DNA from: Diphasiastrum complanatum
Taxonomy: Eukaryota > Streptophyta > Lycopodiopsida > Lycopodiales > Lycopodiaceae
Length of the DNA: 64,000 bases
Reading direction: 5' to 3'
NCBI GenBank assembly: GCA_029204225.1
Contig: CM055095.1
Coordinates: 63,210,523 to 63,274,522 of the forward strand
Each line of letters opens with the position of its first letter. The first letter of the stretch is position 1. The notes under the pieces are model-generated. The model had not been told where the DNA came from. It did no database searches and saw only the letters and a program-made list of their open reading frames with translations. Positions 21,683 to 34,690 of this stretch are shown one piece after another. A program made the position numbers and the translations under genes.

Positions 21683-24600
21683 ATGTCATCCATGGGTGGA
21701 TATTTGATGGAACCAAGTGAGAGACTCACTTCCACAAATTATTCCATTTGGAAAGTGAGAATGGAATCACTCCTAGTGATCCATGATCTATATGACATAG
21801 TTCAAGGAGTAGAGGAAGAGCCTCAAACTCCCCAAGAACAAGCCAAATACAAGAAGAGAGCAAGATTAGCTCTACATTGCATAAAGTTAAATGTATGCAA
21901 TGACCTCTTGAAAGAGGTGTCTTCTTGTACCTCATCCAAAGAGGCTTGGGATTCATTAAAGAGCATTTATGAATCCAACAATACTTCAAGAATCCTCATG
22001 CTAAGAAATCAAGTTTTCCAAAGCATGAAAGGAAGTGGAGAGAGTGGACAAGAGTATGTTCTTAGGATCAAATCTCTTAACAAGGAGTTAAGTGCAATAG
22101 GAGAGAAGATCCAAGATCAAGAACTAGTACAAATCATTTTGAATGGTCTAAGTGATGAGTTTACCAACTTAGTCCAATCATTTGCCATTCAAGACTCTCG
22201 TCCATCCATTGAAAAGTTGCACAATGTTCTTGTGGCCGAGGAGAGTAGGCTTCTACACCTCAAGACAAGAATGGATAGCATGTCACTTAATGGAGGAGAG
22301 GAGAAAGCTAACTTTACATCTAAAGGCAAGAAAAAGCAAAATCCATTCAAGAAAAATCAAGGCAAGGAGGCCGAGATGAAGAATGGAGGATCTACCTCCA
22401 AAGGCAAAGTGAAGAACAAGGCAAAACTAAAGTGTTTCTTTTGTGGAAAGAAAGGACACTTTGCCTCAGAATGCTACTTGAAGAAGAATCAACAAGCCAA
22501 AGGAGATCAAGGGAACATTGCTCAAGAGGAAGAATATGAGGATGGATTCAACACATCCTTAATGGTTGCATCTACACCAACTTCAAGTCAAGACACATGG
22601 TGGATAGATAGTGGGGCTAGTTCCCACATGTCCTTTAACAAGCATTATTTTTCTACTCTTCTATCTTGTAATGACTCTAAGAAGTCAATATACACTGCTA
22701 GTGATCAAGCATGAAAGATAGATGGCATAGGATCTATACCTCTTTGTTTAGGCACATCTAAAAGGATAGATCTAGATAATGTTTTGTATGTTCCTACCAT
22801 TTCAAGAAACTTGCTTAGTGTAGGACAATTAATGGACAATGGACTAGATGTACATTTCAAGAATGGAGTTTGTTCCATCTTGAAAAATGATAAGTGCATA
22901 GCTAGTGGCATTAAGCAAGGTAGACTTTTCAAGTTGGATGCTAATGTTGCAAGTGAAAGTGTGAACTTGGCTAGGGAGGAGCTAACTCAAGTGGAGCTTT
23001 GGCATAAGAGATTAGGCCATCCTAATCTTCAATCTATGGAGTCAATGGCAAGCAAGGAACTAGCTCTCGGCCTACCAAGAGCTTTCAAGAAGTGTGGAAA
23101 AATGTGTGAGGCATGTGGCCTTGCAAAGTCACACAAATCTTCTTACAAGAAATCTTCATCAAGATCTCTCTCTCCCTTGGATCTCATACATTCTGATGTA
23201 CATAGTTTTTCACATGCAAGTAATGGAGGTGCCTTGATGTATGTAACTTTTATAGATGATTGTACTAGATTCACATGGATTGAGTTACTATCAAAGAAAA
23301 ATCTTGTTTATGAAGCTTTCATTAAGTTCAAGTCTCTAGTAGAGAAACAACTTAGTACTTCTATCAAAGCACTAAGATGTGATAATGGAGGAGAGTACAC
23401 CTCCAATAAAATGAAAGACTTTTGTGAGATCAATGGTATTAAGTTACAATACACTTGTTCCTACACCCCTCAACAAAATGGGGTGGCCGAGAGGAAAAAT
23501 AGGAGTCTATGTGAGTGTGCAAAGTCCTTGAGGCTTGATGCATCACTTCCCATCTCATTTTGGGGAGAAGCCATAACATGTGCTAATTATTTGTGTAATA
23601 GACTTACTAGTAGTGCTATAGATGGGATCTCACCTTATCAAGCCTTGTTTGATAAGAAACCCAATGTAAAATATTTTAAGATCTTTGGATGTACTTGTTA
23701 TGTACACATTCCTTTGGAGACTAGAAGGAAAGAAGATGCTACCTCCTTCAAAGGAATCTTTGTTGGCTATGGAGAAAATAGCAAGGGATATAGGATATAT
23801 GATCCTACATCCAAGAAAGTAAAGGTAAGCAAGGATGTACTTTTTGATGAGTCACAATTTGCTAAGAGCTTGTCAAATGGATCTAACCCATTGTGCATTG
23901 AAGATCTTGACAAATCCGAGGAGGATCTTGACAAACCCGAGGAGGATCATGACAAACCCGAGGATGGAGATTTGGATCCAAGTCAAAAGGGGCCAAGAAG
24001 ATCATCAAGGAGCAAGGCCGAGCCCTCAAGGCTTACCTATGTGGACAAGGGAAAGCAAAAGGAAGGCTCTACATCTTCTACCTCTTACTCTTTTTTAGCT
24101 ACATTGATTGAAGAACCATCATCTTTTGAAGAAGCATGTAAATCTAAAGTTTGGAGAGATGCAATGCAAGTAGAGTATGATGCATTAGAAGAAAATCATA
24201 CTTGGAATCTTGTAAATCTTCCAAGAGGAAAGAAACCACTTGCATGTAAGTGGATTTATAGAATTAAGTACAATCAAGATGGATCTATTAGTAAATACAA
24301 AGCTAGGCTTGTTGCTAAGGGATTTCTTCAAATAAAAGGATTGGATTATGAAGAAACATTTGCACCAGTAGCTAAGCTTGTAACTATTAGATTAATCATT
24401 TGCATTGCTACTTTGTTCAAATGGGATCTCTACCAAATGGATGTGACAAATGCCTTCTTGAATGGCTTCTTAGAAGAGGAAATCTACATGATGCAACCCG
24501 AGGGCTTCATCAAGATTGGTGAGGAGCAAAAGGTGTGCTACTTAAGGAAGAGCCTATATGGCTTGAAGCAAGCACCTAGAGCTTGGTACTCTAGGTTGCA

Positions 24601-25664
24601 TGATTTTCTCTATTCCCTTGGCTTTGTACTAAGTGCTTATGAACCTTCTTTATATTTCAAATGTAATGAAGGAAAGATCATCATTTTGGTTCTTTATGTT
24701 GATGACATCATTATGACAGGAAATGATGATGATGGCATAGGCAAAGTAAAAGTTGACTTATCTAGTGAGTTCAAGATGGTAGATCTAGGCTTCCTAAAGT
24801 TTATACTTGGGATAGAAGTGTCTAGAAGTAGCAATTGTACTTTCATAAGTCAATCTAAGTATGCTACTTCCATTCTTGAAAGATTTGGTATGAAAGATTG
24901 TAAGGGGATTGACACCCCTATGGAGCATGTTGTGAAAGCAACTAATGAAGGTGATGAAGCATCCTTTGAGGACATCACTCTCTTTAGGAAGCTTATAGGC
25001 TCTCTAATCTATTTAACCATCACTAGACCTGACTTAAGTTTTTTGTGTAAGCAAGTTGAGTCAAAGTATGCAAGCTCCTTTAATTCATCATTGGAAAAGT
25101 GCCAAGAGAGTACTTAGATATGTTTCTAGTACTAGATTTTTTGGTATACTTTATGAAGGATCTAACTTGCACTTGAGAGCCTACTCGGATTCAGATTTTG
25201 CAGGTGACAAGATGGATAGGAAGTCCATTAGTGCATTTGCAACATTTCTTTGTGGAGGAGTGATATCTTGGCTTTCCAAAAAGCAAGATACAATCTCACT
25301 ATCTTCTTGTGAAGCCGAGTACAAGGCATTGACTTCAACAACCAAAGAGCTCTTATGGCTAAGAAGACTCTTGATGGAACTACATGTGCTAGAGGCCGAG
25401 GAGATCCCTTACATATTTTGTGACAATCAAGCTTCTCAACAAATTGCTTCAAATCCTATCTTCCATGCTAGAACAAAGCATATTGAGATAGCTCACCACT
25501 TTGTGAGGGAGAAGGTACAATCCAAGGAAGTGCAACTACATCATGTACCATCATCCGAATGCATAGCTGATATCTTAACCAAACCATTGTCCAAAGATCC
25601 ATTTTTTAAGTTAAGATATGCTCTTGGAATTGTAGATAGATGTACACTAGATTTGCCAAGTTAG
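21683..25664 (+). CDS. gag-pol: Copia B Gag-Pol polyprotein (one stop, one frameshift)
   Basis: A single frame of about 1,327 codons starts at the ATG at 21683 (MSSMGGYLMEPSERL). The gag core is residues 1-210, with a CCHC knuckle CFFCGKKGHFASEC at 22434-22475. Protease WWIDSGASSHM is near 22600. The integrase finger HKRLGHPN .. CEACGLAKSHK is at 23000-23130, with catalytic blocks HSDVH, RCDNGGEYTS and [10 protein letters not shown]. The RT has DVTNAFLNGFLEEEIYMMQ and YVDDIIMTG near 24700. RNase H has YSDSDFAGDKMDRKS, SSCEAEYKAL and HIEIAHHFVREK. Lesions: a TGA at 22712-22714 just after the protease, and one extra T in the run 25039-25044, which moves the RNase H part (25056-25664) to another frame. 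Either could be a recent mutation or, for the T run, a sequencing error. It would encode all the enzymes for particle assembly, reverse transcription and integration. Confidence 0.95.
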
Positions 25665-25668
25665 AAGT

Positions 25669-25677
25669 GAGGAGGAG
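25669..25677 (+). promoter_or_regulatory. Polypurine tract of copia B
   Basis: GAGGAGGAG immediately before the 3' LTR start TGTTG; primer for plus-strand DNA synthesis. Confidence 0.9.
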
Positions 25678-26539
25678 TGTTGAAAATTGTCACTTCTCAC
25701 TTGACATTGGTTCATGTAAATATTGATCAAACATTAGAATATGTTGATGATATGATTTCACACGTGTGGAGCATGTTCCCATGTGTGAAAGGATGTACTT
25801 TTCATGTTTGTATATATCCAAATTGATTTTGTATCATTCTAGTTAGTGTGAACATGAAATGACTAGTTTTTAGTCAAGTTGACTAGTCACCTACAAATTA
25901 GCTTTTCCTTGCATGTGCATGAGTAAATGCTCCCACATGGCAAGTGGATGTTCACATGTGTGTATAGAGTACTAGAAGATAAGAGTTGACCATTTTCCTT
26001 AGATCCTATTTTGTAGGGAATATTCCTATATTCTAGGAGACTAGCTTTTTGGATTTTAGTCATATTCTAGAAGGTCAACTATTGGATAAGGATCAAGGAT
26101 GGATCAAATGGATAGATATGAGTGATGTGGCACTCTTCACACGTGTGAAGGCCTGCTGGACTGTACCAGACTCATGGATGTACTTGATCCATAAAAGGAT
26201 CATCATTTTGCTAAGAAAATTGATGAGACTTTTGCACTCTACACTTTTGTGAGATTTCTAGTCATTTGTCTTGTGATTTTTATGCATGATTGCTATCTAG
26301 TATCATTGTACTTGTTGTTTCAGGTGCAGGCCGTACAGTGGACAGTACTCCACACGTGTGAAGCCGCTCTCACTAAAAAATGATGTGTTGATCCATTGCT
26401 CTTGCTTAAATCCAAGTGTAGTGAATCTAGATCAAGATCTAATGTGTAGAACTTGATAGATTCATTGATTAAGCAACCAATAACTCTCTATGATTGTAAA
26501 GTACAATCATTATTGTCCTAAAAACTGTAAAATTTATCA
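25678..26539 (+). repeat. 3' LTR of copia B
   Basis: 862 bp, the same length as the 5' LTR and identical to it apart from one base near the first CACACGTGTG palindrome. Ends ..AATTTATCA. Confidence 0.95.
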
Positions 26540-26544
26540 TGAAG

Positions 26545-26690
26545 AAGCCGGTGAAGCGGGAGCGGAAGGGGAAGAGGAGATGTCCGGAAGTGAGAGTGAA
26601 GGACAAGCTTTCGCACAAGACTCGGATTCAGATGATGACAATGGAGTCTTAGCTTGTTTAGTGTTTAATGCTTACCATTTAGCTTTGTAG
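26545..26690 (+). pseudogene. Right half of the acidic reading frame split by copia B
   Basis: The frame GCC GGT GAA GCG .. to TAG at 26688-26690 encodes a Gly/Glu/Ser/Asp-rich tail (EEEMSGSESEGQAF, then DSDSDDDNGV). If the element and one copy of TGAAG are removed, this frame joins 20185-20224 without a shift, giving about 62 codons behind a plausible splice acceptor. Acidic C-terminal tails are common in plant nuclear proteins and in transposases; no family can be assigned. It may be a real exon hit by B or part of an older transposon. Confidence 0.45.
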
Positions 26691-26747
26691 CAAGTAAGAA
26701 GGAAGGAATTTTGTTTCAAGCCTTTCTTTAAAAAAAAACTCAATGTA

Positions 26748-27368
26748 CTTTTTGTCAAAATATTGAAAAATCTATCTAATGTTGTGAGTATGGGTCCTAA
26801 AAATGCCAAAGATGAATTGAGCTCTTTTGGCTCAGTAAAGACCCATCTTAGAATAAAATATTCAAGGTAGGTAGAAGTAGAAACTCGAGCTACCATAGGA
26901 ATTGCCATTTGTACTTTACATGCCACATTTAACGCATGAAAAGACTATGTGGCACAATTAGACATAGTGAGGTGGCTTGGATAAGTCTAGATAGCTTGAG
27001 AGGTGGATCCACAACTCCAATTCAACTTCAAGTAGGAAAAGAGTCCATGTATCTATATATATGTGATGTACTCTCGTTGAGAAAATGATGAAATTTGTGT
27101 GTAATGCAAATTTGGAGACAAGCTCTTTGTGCCCTCTCTCTCCACAAGTTTTGTACTTGCTATTTTCTCTCTCTAGCCGAGTAGAGGCATTTATGATGCT
27201 TTGTCTTATGTTTTGTTGACAGATCTCGCTTGTAACACAACAATATTGCTTGTATGATCAACTTTCCTATTGACAACCAATGCTAGTCTGATCTTTATGG
27301 TGTTATTGTGCTTAGGAGATCAAAAATACATGTGTAGGGCGTCCCACACGTGTGAATTCGGCACTTTT
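26748..27368 (+). mobile_element. Solo LTR of the copia A family (611 bp), target duplication CTTTT
   Basis: The LTR is 26753-27363 (TGTCAAAATATTG .. GAATTCGGCA), flanked by CTTTT at 26748-26752 and 27364-27368. It contains all of the truncated A 5' LTR plus the ~100 bp missing there, so it gives the full-length LTR of the family. CACACGTGTG is at 27345-27354. There is no internal region: the element was lost by LTR-LTR recombination. Confidence 0.95.
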
Positions 27369-27383
27369 TTCAAAGGATCGGAT

Positions 27384-27385
<2 letters not shown>

Positions 27386-27421
<36 letters not shown>
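27386..27421. repeat. (TG)n microsatellite
   Basis: About 18 perfect TG repeats just to the right of the solo LTR. Confidence 0.97.
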
Positions 27422-29035
<1,614 letters not shown>

Positions 29036-29290
29036 ATGCGACAAATCTTAAAGGATCTTTTTAATATTAGTAACTCCTCTAATGAATTGTCGAACAAGAT
29101 CCTCTGTAATATTATCATGAAAATGGTAGAGGCCACATGCTCAGATTGGGAGCATAAACCTCATGTGGCATTATGGGCTTTCAGGACTACCTTCAAGGTA
29201 AGTACTAGACAAACATTGTTTCAGATGGTGTATGATCAAGAAGTCGTAATGCCTGCTAAGTGTGTTATTTTATTTCACCAACTACTACTA
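29036..29290 (+). pseudogene. Ty3/gypsy integrase C-terminal fragment
   Basis: The frame carries the conserved gypsy integrase stretch after the catalytic core: LSNKILCNIIMKMVEATCSDW, then HVALWAFRTTFKVSTRQT and MVYDQEVVMPAK. In the family this is the NK.L...K..E....W...L..ALWAYRT....TG.TPF.LVYG.EAV.P block. The catalytic D,D and E upstream are not recognisable. Orientation is plus. It is flanked on the right by other gypsy-like scraps. Confidence 0.72.
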
Positions 29291-29319
29291 CTGTCCCTTC
29301 CATCATAACCATTACTTTC

Positions 29320-30202
29320 ACTACTAACAGGCCTCTAGCACCAATTGCCCCAGATGCCCATTCAACAAGCAGTCAATCAGTTCTGTGGCCAAGTGGTGGC
29401 AAGTCAATAACAAACGTTATAGGCTTTGACTGCTTAGTCTTGGTAGTTGGAGCAAGAGAGAGATGAGAGTAGAACTCAAGCCTTTTCCCTCCAGGACCAA
29501 CTTAAAAAAGTTGAGCAAATAGCTCAATCCCATGATCAACTCGTGTAATCCATCAAATCTTGCTATTGAAAAACAGACGTGACAGAGCTACCAGACAGAT
29601 CGTCAACACTTGGTGCTGAAATAAAGAGAGTTAGAATTTGAGCTTGATTTTCTCAGAACCAATGAGCAATCCCTCAAGGATCTAATCTATTGCTAGGGCC
29701 AAGATAGTTGCGGGTAGAGAAATAGAGGTGTTTGTCTCCAAAGAAACTGCCTTGGAATTGAAAGTCCAGCAAGCTGAAACTCAAGTCTCCACCCTCTAAA
29801 AAATTGTGGACCAGACATTTGTAAAAGAAGAAGAAAATATACTGGCCACCTAAAGACTTCAGAAGAAGTTTGCCGAGTACTAGAAGGGACTTTCAGCATA
29901 GTCCATCCATCTTCTGAAGGATCAACATACCATAGCTCTTGCCACTCATGATACATAGGTGGCAATTCTATGTGCCACTCTATAAGAGAAAGAGTAGTCA
30001 CTTCCAATTGAAATTGGCCTTGTAAATTTATATACTCTTGTTAGGTGTGATCTTGATAAAACTTCTAAGAAAGAACTTGGCAAGGATCTTCTCAAGGCTC
30101 TTGAAGAAGTTCTCGAGACTGATGTAGAGGATATTTTCAATGAACTACCTCCTGAAATTTCTCATAGAGTTCTTGATAATATCTCTAAACATATTTCTAT
30201 GT
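29320..30202 (+). pseudogene. Degraded coiled-coil / gag-N-terminal-like region
   Basis: The plus strand shows many short coding-like pieces in changing frames: SLQDQLKKVEQIAQSHDQLV near 29490, and a clean open piece from about 29998 to 30202 (LVNLYTLVRCDLDKTSKKEL then DLLKALEEVLETDVEDIFNE), ending in TAA. It lies between a gypsy integrase piece and a gypsy gag piece and is probably the N-terminal part of that gag, but stops are too frequent to be sure. Confidence 0.35.
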
Positions 30203-30420
30203 AAGATTCTAAATAATTTTTTTGTTAATTCTACAAATTTTGTCATGGCAGATCTTGCCTAATATACTATAAGGCAATCAAACCATTAATGTACTACCTA
30301 TAGTTACTAAGTCTGAGTCTTTGAGTCAACCTATGTCACAATTCTAGGTGACAATCTAGAAAAATCCTAAAAAACATGTTAATGATTTGTATAGATTATG
30401 TTTTCTTAACATAATAACAA

Positions 30421-30851
30421 ATGAAGGCCATCATGTTGTTGTTTGGCGAGACTTTGTGTGGTAGTGCCAGCGATTGGTACTACCAATTGGAGACACTCTC
30501 CATCAACAATTTTTCATCAAAAAAAATTTGAGTGAGTTTCAAATATCAAAATCTCGTGACCACTTGATTTATGCTTTGACTAGCAGTCATCAAGAAGACT
30601 ATGAGACTATTAAGCAGTATACATGGCACATTAAAGAGCTGATCAGGAAGTTTGGAATTAGTAAGCTGCCAGATAATTGGGTTGTCTCTCTTTACCTAAA
30701 AGAGTTGAGATACACAATCCAGATTGCTGTGAGGCAGTCAAATTCTCATACATTGGAAGAAGCAACTACTCGAGCATTGGACATAGAAAGTTCTATTATT
30801 TCTAGTCAGGAAGTAATAATGTCAAAAACTCTCATAGATTTAAAAAAATAG
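30421..30851 (+). pseudogene. Ty3/gypsy Gag capsid fragment
   Basis: It starts with LFGETLCGSASDWYYQLETL (30438-30497), which fits the retrotransposon gag domain block ..L.G.A..W...L. After a frame change near 30525 it continues with RDHLIYALTSSHQEDYETIK and GISKLPDNWVVSLYLKELRY, then LEEATTRALDIE. The last pieces match the family pattern L....Q...E....Y..RF......L, then TL.EA...A...E. It stops at 30849-30851 next to the GA tract that ends the LINE. No protease or RT is attached. Confidence 0.6.
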
Positions 30852-30864
30852 CATTGTGAATTCA

Positions 30865-31019
<155 letters not shown>

Positions 31020-31469
31020 TATTAACATCTTTTGGGCACCCGTGGGTGCATAAGACCAAAAGGAAAATATGTACAAGCAACAGTGGGAGCATCATCCATA
31101 AGAGGACGTGGCCGTAAAATGTTATAAACTAGCTATGAATGAAAGTAGAACAAAGCATAAGTGAAATAAGCCCACAACCCGAGCCAGGTATAACTGAAGA
31201 ACTACAAAAAAAGTACTAATGCCCACAACCCGGGCCAGGTGGAGAATAAATACATATCAGCGAAAGTAAGTGTAAAGTGTTCACTGAGTGGACCGTATAG
31301 TGGGCCTCGATGGAGGCGAGTGCCGACTACATCTGGGCTTTTTCCACGGTGGCACATCGATAGGAATCTCATCATTGGAGTCATCAACATGTGCTCGAGT
31401 CTGAAGGCAACCAGTGAGAAGCAGCTGCCGGGAGTCTAACCCCAGGTGATTTGGTACAGGCAAATGAGA

Positions 31470-31799
31470 CTAACGGAGAGTAAGCATCTCACGAACAAGA
31501 AGTCCCAAGCAACGAGGATCCGAATAGGAGACAAAACTGCAAAGTGTATGTGGGCCATCGCGAAAGAGACAATAATACCTCCCCCATATCTCATAATACA
31601 ATGGACATCTAAGGAGGAAATGGGCTTCATCTTTCACCTCCTGCAATGAGCACAAGCGACATAGACGACGCTCCCGGGGGATATCCCATGCACGACCGAC
31701 CTCAATAGCAAGCTGATGAGAGGAAATGTGCAACTGCCCAAGACGATAACATAGGCCATGTGATAGGGGCTGTGAGAGATAGAGCGACAACAATGGCAA
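31470..31799 (-). pseudogene. LINE ORF2 C-terminal zinc-finger region
   Basis: A 109-codon frame with the pattern C-x2-C-x9-H-x4-C (CRLC .. EAHFLLRC, near residues 46-64), preceded by a helix (LCYRLGQLHISSHQLAIEVG). Such C-terminal CCHC fingers lie after the RT in plant LINEs and help bind the template RNA. The finger ligands are all present, but the frame is separated from the RT by stops. Confidence 0.72.
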
Positions 31800-31836
31800 A
31801 CCAGAAGGATCTAGAGAGAGAAAGTGTGTCTAGTAA

Positions 31837-33585
31837 TTATAGCTCAGTTGAATACGGGAAGGTGGGAGGGAGCTCCAAGTCTGCTACATATATCGACGAA
31901 ATAAATAGCCTCGGATATACAAATGCATACCACGAGGAGAGATCCATGATAGAGATGCCCAGATGTCGTAAGAGATCGGATGGCTGTTGGTACCAGGATA
32001 GCTTGGCATGGGAATCAGCTAGGACACGTGAAGAAGTAACCGCAACAACTATGTATCTATCTGGGTGAGATGCACAAATCTCTTGAATCCGTTGAAGAAA
32101 AAAAATAAGGGGGAAAAGGCTCTCAAGGACTAGCAAACTCAGCACATAGGATATCATGAGGGGTGGTAGTCTTGGCACGTATCATGCGACCCAACATAGT
32201 GGCTTAAATGTGGAAATGCCTGTCCAGTCTCGGAGAGAAAGACCTGGCAACCAAATCTCAGAGGCATACATCATTGCTGGAACTACCCATGTGTGAAACA
32301 ATTGGCATCTACTAGCAGGATCGAAAATATGATTCATTGTACAACCACGCTCGAACTGGACCAATGCTGAAAGACCGGAGGAAATGTATGCAAATGCAGC
32401 CTGGCGGAAACCAAGAAGGGGCGCAGTAAACAGGACTCTCAAGTAAGTATAAGAGGCAACAATGTCAACTTTCTGGCCATCATAGAAGAATTGATAATTG
32501 TGAAGGCTTTGTCGATTGGTGTTGAAAATCATGATCTTCATCTTTTTTAAGTTAACAGAGAGACCCCAAGCAACACAAAACCGATGTAAGACATGTAAGT
32601 GACACTGCAACCCTTCTGGTGAGGAAGAAAGCAGGACAATGTCATCAGCATAAAGCAGAATGGGGATGAGCAAATGAGCTAGTGGGCAACCATCTCCACC
32701 TTCTTCACGAATGAGGTGCTCAAGATCATCAATATAAAGTGCAAAGAACAGAGGGGATAGTGGACAGCCTTGATGCCAAGAGTGCTACGGATGGGAGAAG
32801 ACAAATCGGTACATAGCCAAATACGTGCTAGAACTATCTCATACAGAGCAACCACTGCTGCAAGAATAGAATCGGAAAAGCCAAGCTGACGTAGTCTGCT
32901 GATCAAAAGATGACGGGGAACTGCATCAAAGACCTTAGAGAGATCAACGAAACAAGCAAATACCTTCTTGCCCATATGCTTTGCCTCCTCAATGATAGTA
33001 TGTAGAGTGAGGACATGATCAAGAGTGCTTACCCCAGCAGAAGCCAGCTTGGCCAGTCACATATAATAGTCGAGAATCAGCCTCTGCCGTAACGAAGTTC
33101 TGGAGAATAGTGGCGTACAACTTGGCCATGGTATGACCAATCATAATAGTGCAATAGTTGTGGACATTCATGGCATCGCCTGCTTTAAGAATGGGATGAA
33201 GGAGATTGGTGGCCCAAGGTATGGGAAAACCATCAACGATAGAGCGGTTGAAACAGCGGGCCAGGAAAGGGGAGGCGAGTTTGGCAATTGGTTTGAGGAG
33301 CTCGGCTGAAAGGAGGTCAATGTCAGACGTACGATTGTTCTTGAGTTTGCAAATGGTGGCTTCAACCATGTCAAGAGAAAAGAGGTCACAGTGGGTAGGA
33401 CGAGAAGAAAGAGAGATGGAAGGGTGAGTAGTTGTATATAGGTTGGTTGCATAGTCGACCCAGGATTGAAGAGGGATGGGTGCAATGGATAGGGGCTTAT
33501 GAAGAAAGATCTTCCAAAAAGTAGCCGAGGAAGTAGAGTGGAGGGAGCGAAGGAGGTAGGAGGAACGGGAAGAAAAGTAGGCCAC
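31837..33585 (-). pseudogene. LINE ORF2 reverse transcriptase (broken)
   Basis: Pieces in order on the minus strand: 33585-33019 (TICKLKNNRTSDIDLLSAEL, then LLHPILKAGDAMNVHNYCTI, the usual K...P..Y.PI block); 32975-32679 (FACFVDLSKVFDAVPRHLL, the D..KAFD block, with VF for AF); 32673-32182 (ILLYADDIVLLSSSPEGLQ with catalytic YADD near 32655, and GLSVNLKKMKIMIFN); 32178-31837 (LLRHLGISIMD). These are standard RT blocks of LINEs. At least three frame changes separate them. Confidence 0.85.
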
Positions 33586-33887
33586 TTTCTTTTTTCGGAG
33601 AAGGGAACGAAGCTACTTTTCTACGGAAGTAGACATTGTAGAATTGGAGAATTTGAGGAACTCGACATATTTCTGGAAGAAAGAACAGTCTTTGTCATAC
33701 CATTTATTATGGGTACGACGATGAGAAGAGAAGCGGCAAGGGGGGGCAATGGCATGAGCGGCAGTAGTCAGGGCGTGTGTTAAAAAGGAGGCTTGGGTGA
33801 CATCAAAGGAGGAAGGAAAGTGGTCCAGAAGACCAGAGACATGGGCAACATAGGCCTAGGATTGATGAGGAGGTATACGATAGTGGG

Positions 33888-34644
33888 TCAAACAAAGAGA
33901 GAAGGTGGAGGAAAAGGCGGACTTGGCACTGGGGAGAAGGAGAGGTAGAGCAGAGAGTGATTAGAGAGGACGAGGGTAGCGATGGTGAAGGATGCCAGGT
34001 GGGGCAATAAAGTAGGAGATGCAATGAAATAGTCCACTATGATGTGACCGCCACCAAATGGGTGGCAAGTATATGCAGAGGAGGATGGCCATTGAAGAAG
34101 ACCATTGAGGATAATGAGACCGTGTGCTTGAGCCAACCTCAGAAGCTGTTTTCCAAAAAAAGTAACTGTCACTGATGAGTCCTGAGAATAACGGACATAA
34201 GAGGTATCCAACAGATGAAGAGAGAGTGTGTCAGCATAGAACTCAGTCTGGCAAGTGGTTGTGCGTGCGTTAAAGTCCCTTGCAAGCGATATGTAACCCT
34301 GTAGAGAGAGTCTAGCAACGCCATTAGAATGGGCCTGAAAAGGATCACCTCCCAAATCCATAAACACTGAAGTGTGGGGAGCAAAGTGGCACACTGCAAC
34401 AAACAAGTCCTGGTCCAACCCCAAGAAGGATGCAGTAATCTGAAGCCACAAGTAACGGCCATAAGTATCTTGAGACACCAACCTGTACAAACATGCAACT
34501 CAGAAATGTGCGGAAGTGGGTGTGTGGAAGACTCATATGTCTCTGCAAAAAGTAGAAAATCAGCAGAACATAGATAGGTGTCAAGATCAGCCATTGTAGA
34601 AGAGGTGGAGAGGCCGCTGCAATTCCAAAAACCGAATGTGACAC
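33888..34644 (-). pseudogene. LINE ORF2 endonuclease (broken, catalytic changes)
   Basis: The N-terminal part (34644-34345) begins ORF2 with the ..WN.. strand region and an FAETYES catalytic-Glu-like block in the frame starting at 34594. The second frame (34490-33888) has VAVCHFAPHTS, LARDFNART (family GDFNA/R), VDYF and LSNHSLLYLSF. The family motif SDH is SNH here, so a catalytic Asp is replaced. Target nicking would be lost even without the frame changes. Confidence 0.75.
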
Positions 34645-34690
34645 TAGACGAGGCTATCGGGCTACTCCCATGCCCGAGTACCCCAACTTC

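Larger units (their letters stand above)
20220..26544 (+). mobile_element. Ty1/copia element B, complete and nearly intact, target duplication TGAAG
   Basis: The element is 20225-26539 (6,315 bp). It has two 862-bp LTRs (20225-21086 and 25678-26539) in which I see a single base difference (T at 20316 versus G at 25769), and perfect 5-bp flanks TGAAG (20220-20224 and 26540-26544). The primer-binding site is at 21087-21098, the polypurine tract at 25669-25677, and there is one gag-pol frame with just two lesions. Every structural part needed by an autonomous copia is present. Near-identical LTRs mean a recent insertion. Confidence 0.97.

Noticed and set aside
22712-22714. Stop-codon readthrough signal in copia B
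   Set aside because: The TGA lies after the protease motif, not at the gag/pol boundary, and the A and H copies have no stop at this place; a point mutation is simpler.
29693-30140. Minus-strand frames of 104 and 64 codons
   Set aside because: No recognisable motif; the plus strand shows coiled-coil/gag-like coding pieces in the same interval.
33203-33783. Plus-strand frames over the LINE RT
   Set aside because: They are antisense to clear RT blocks and have no motif of their own.
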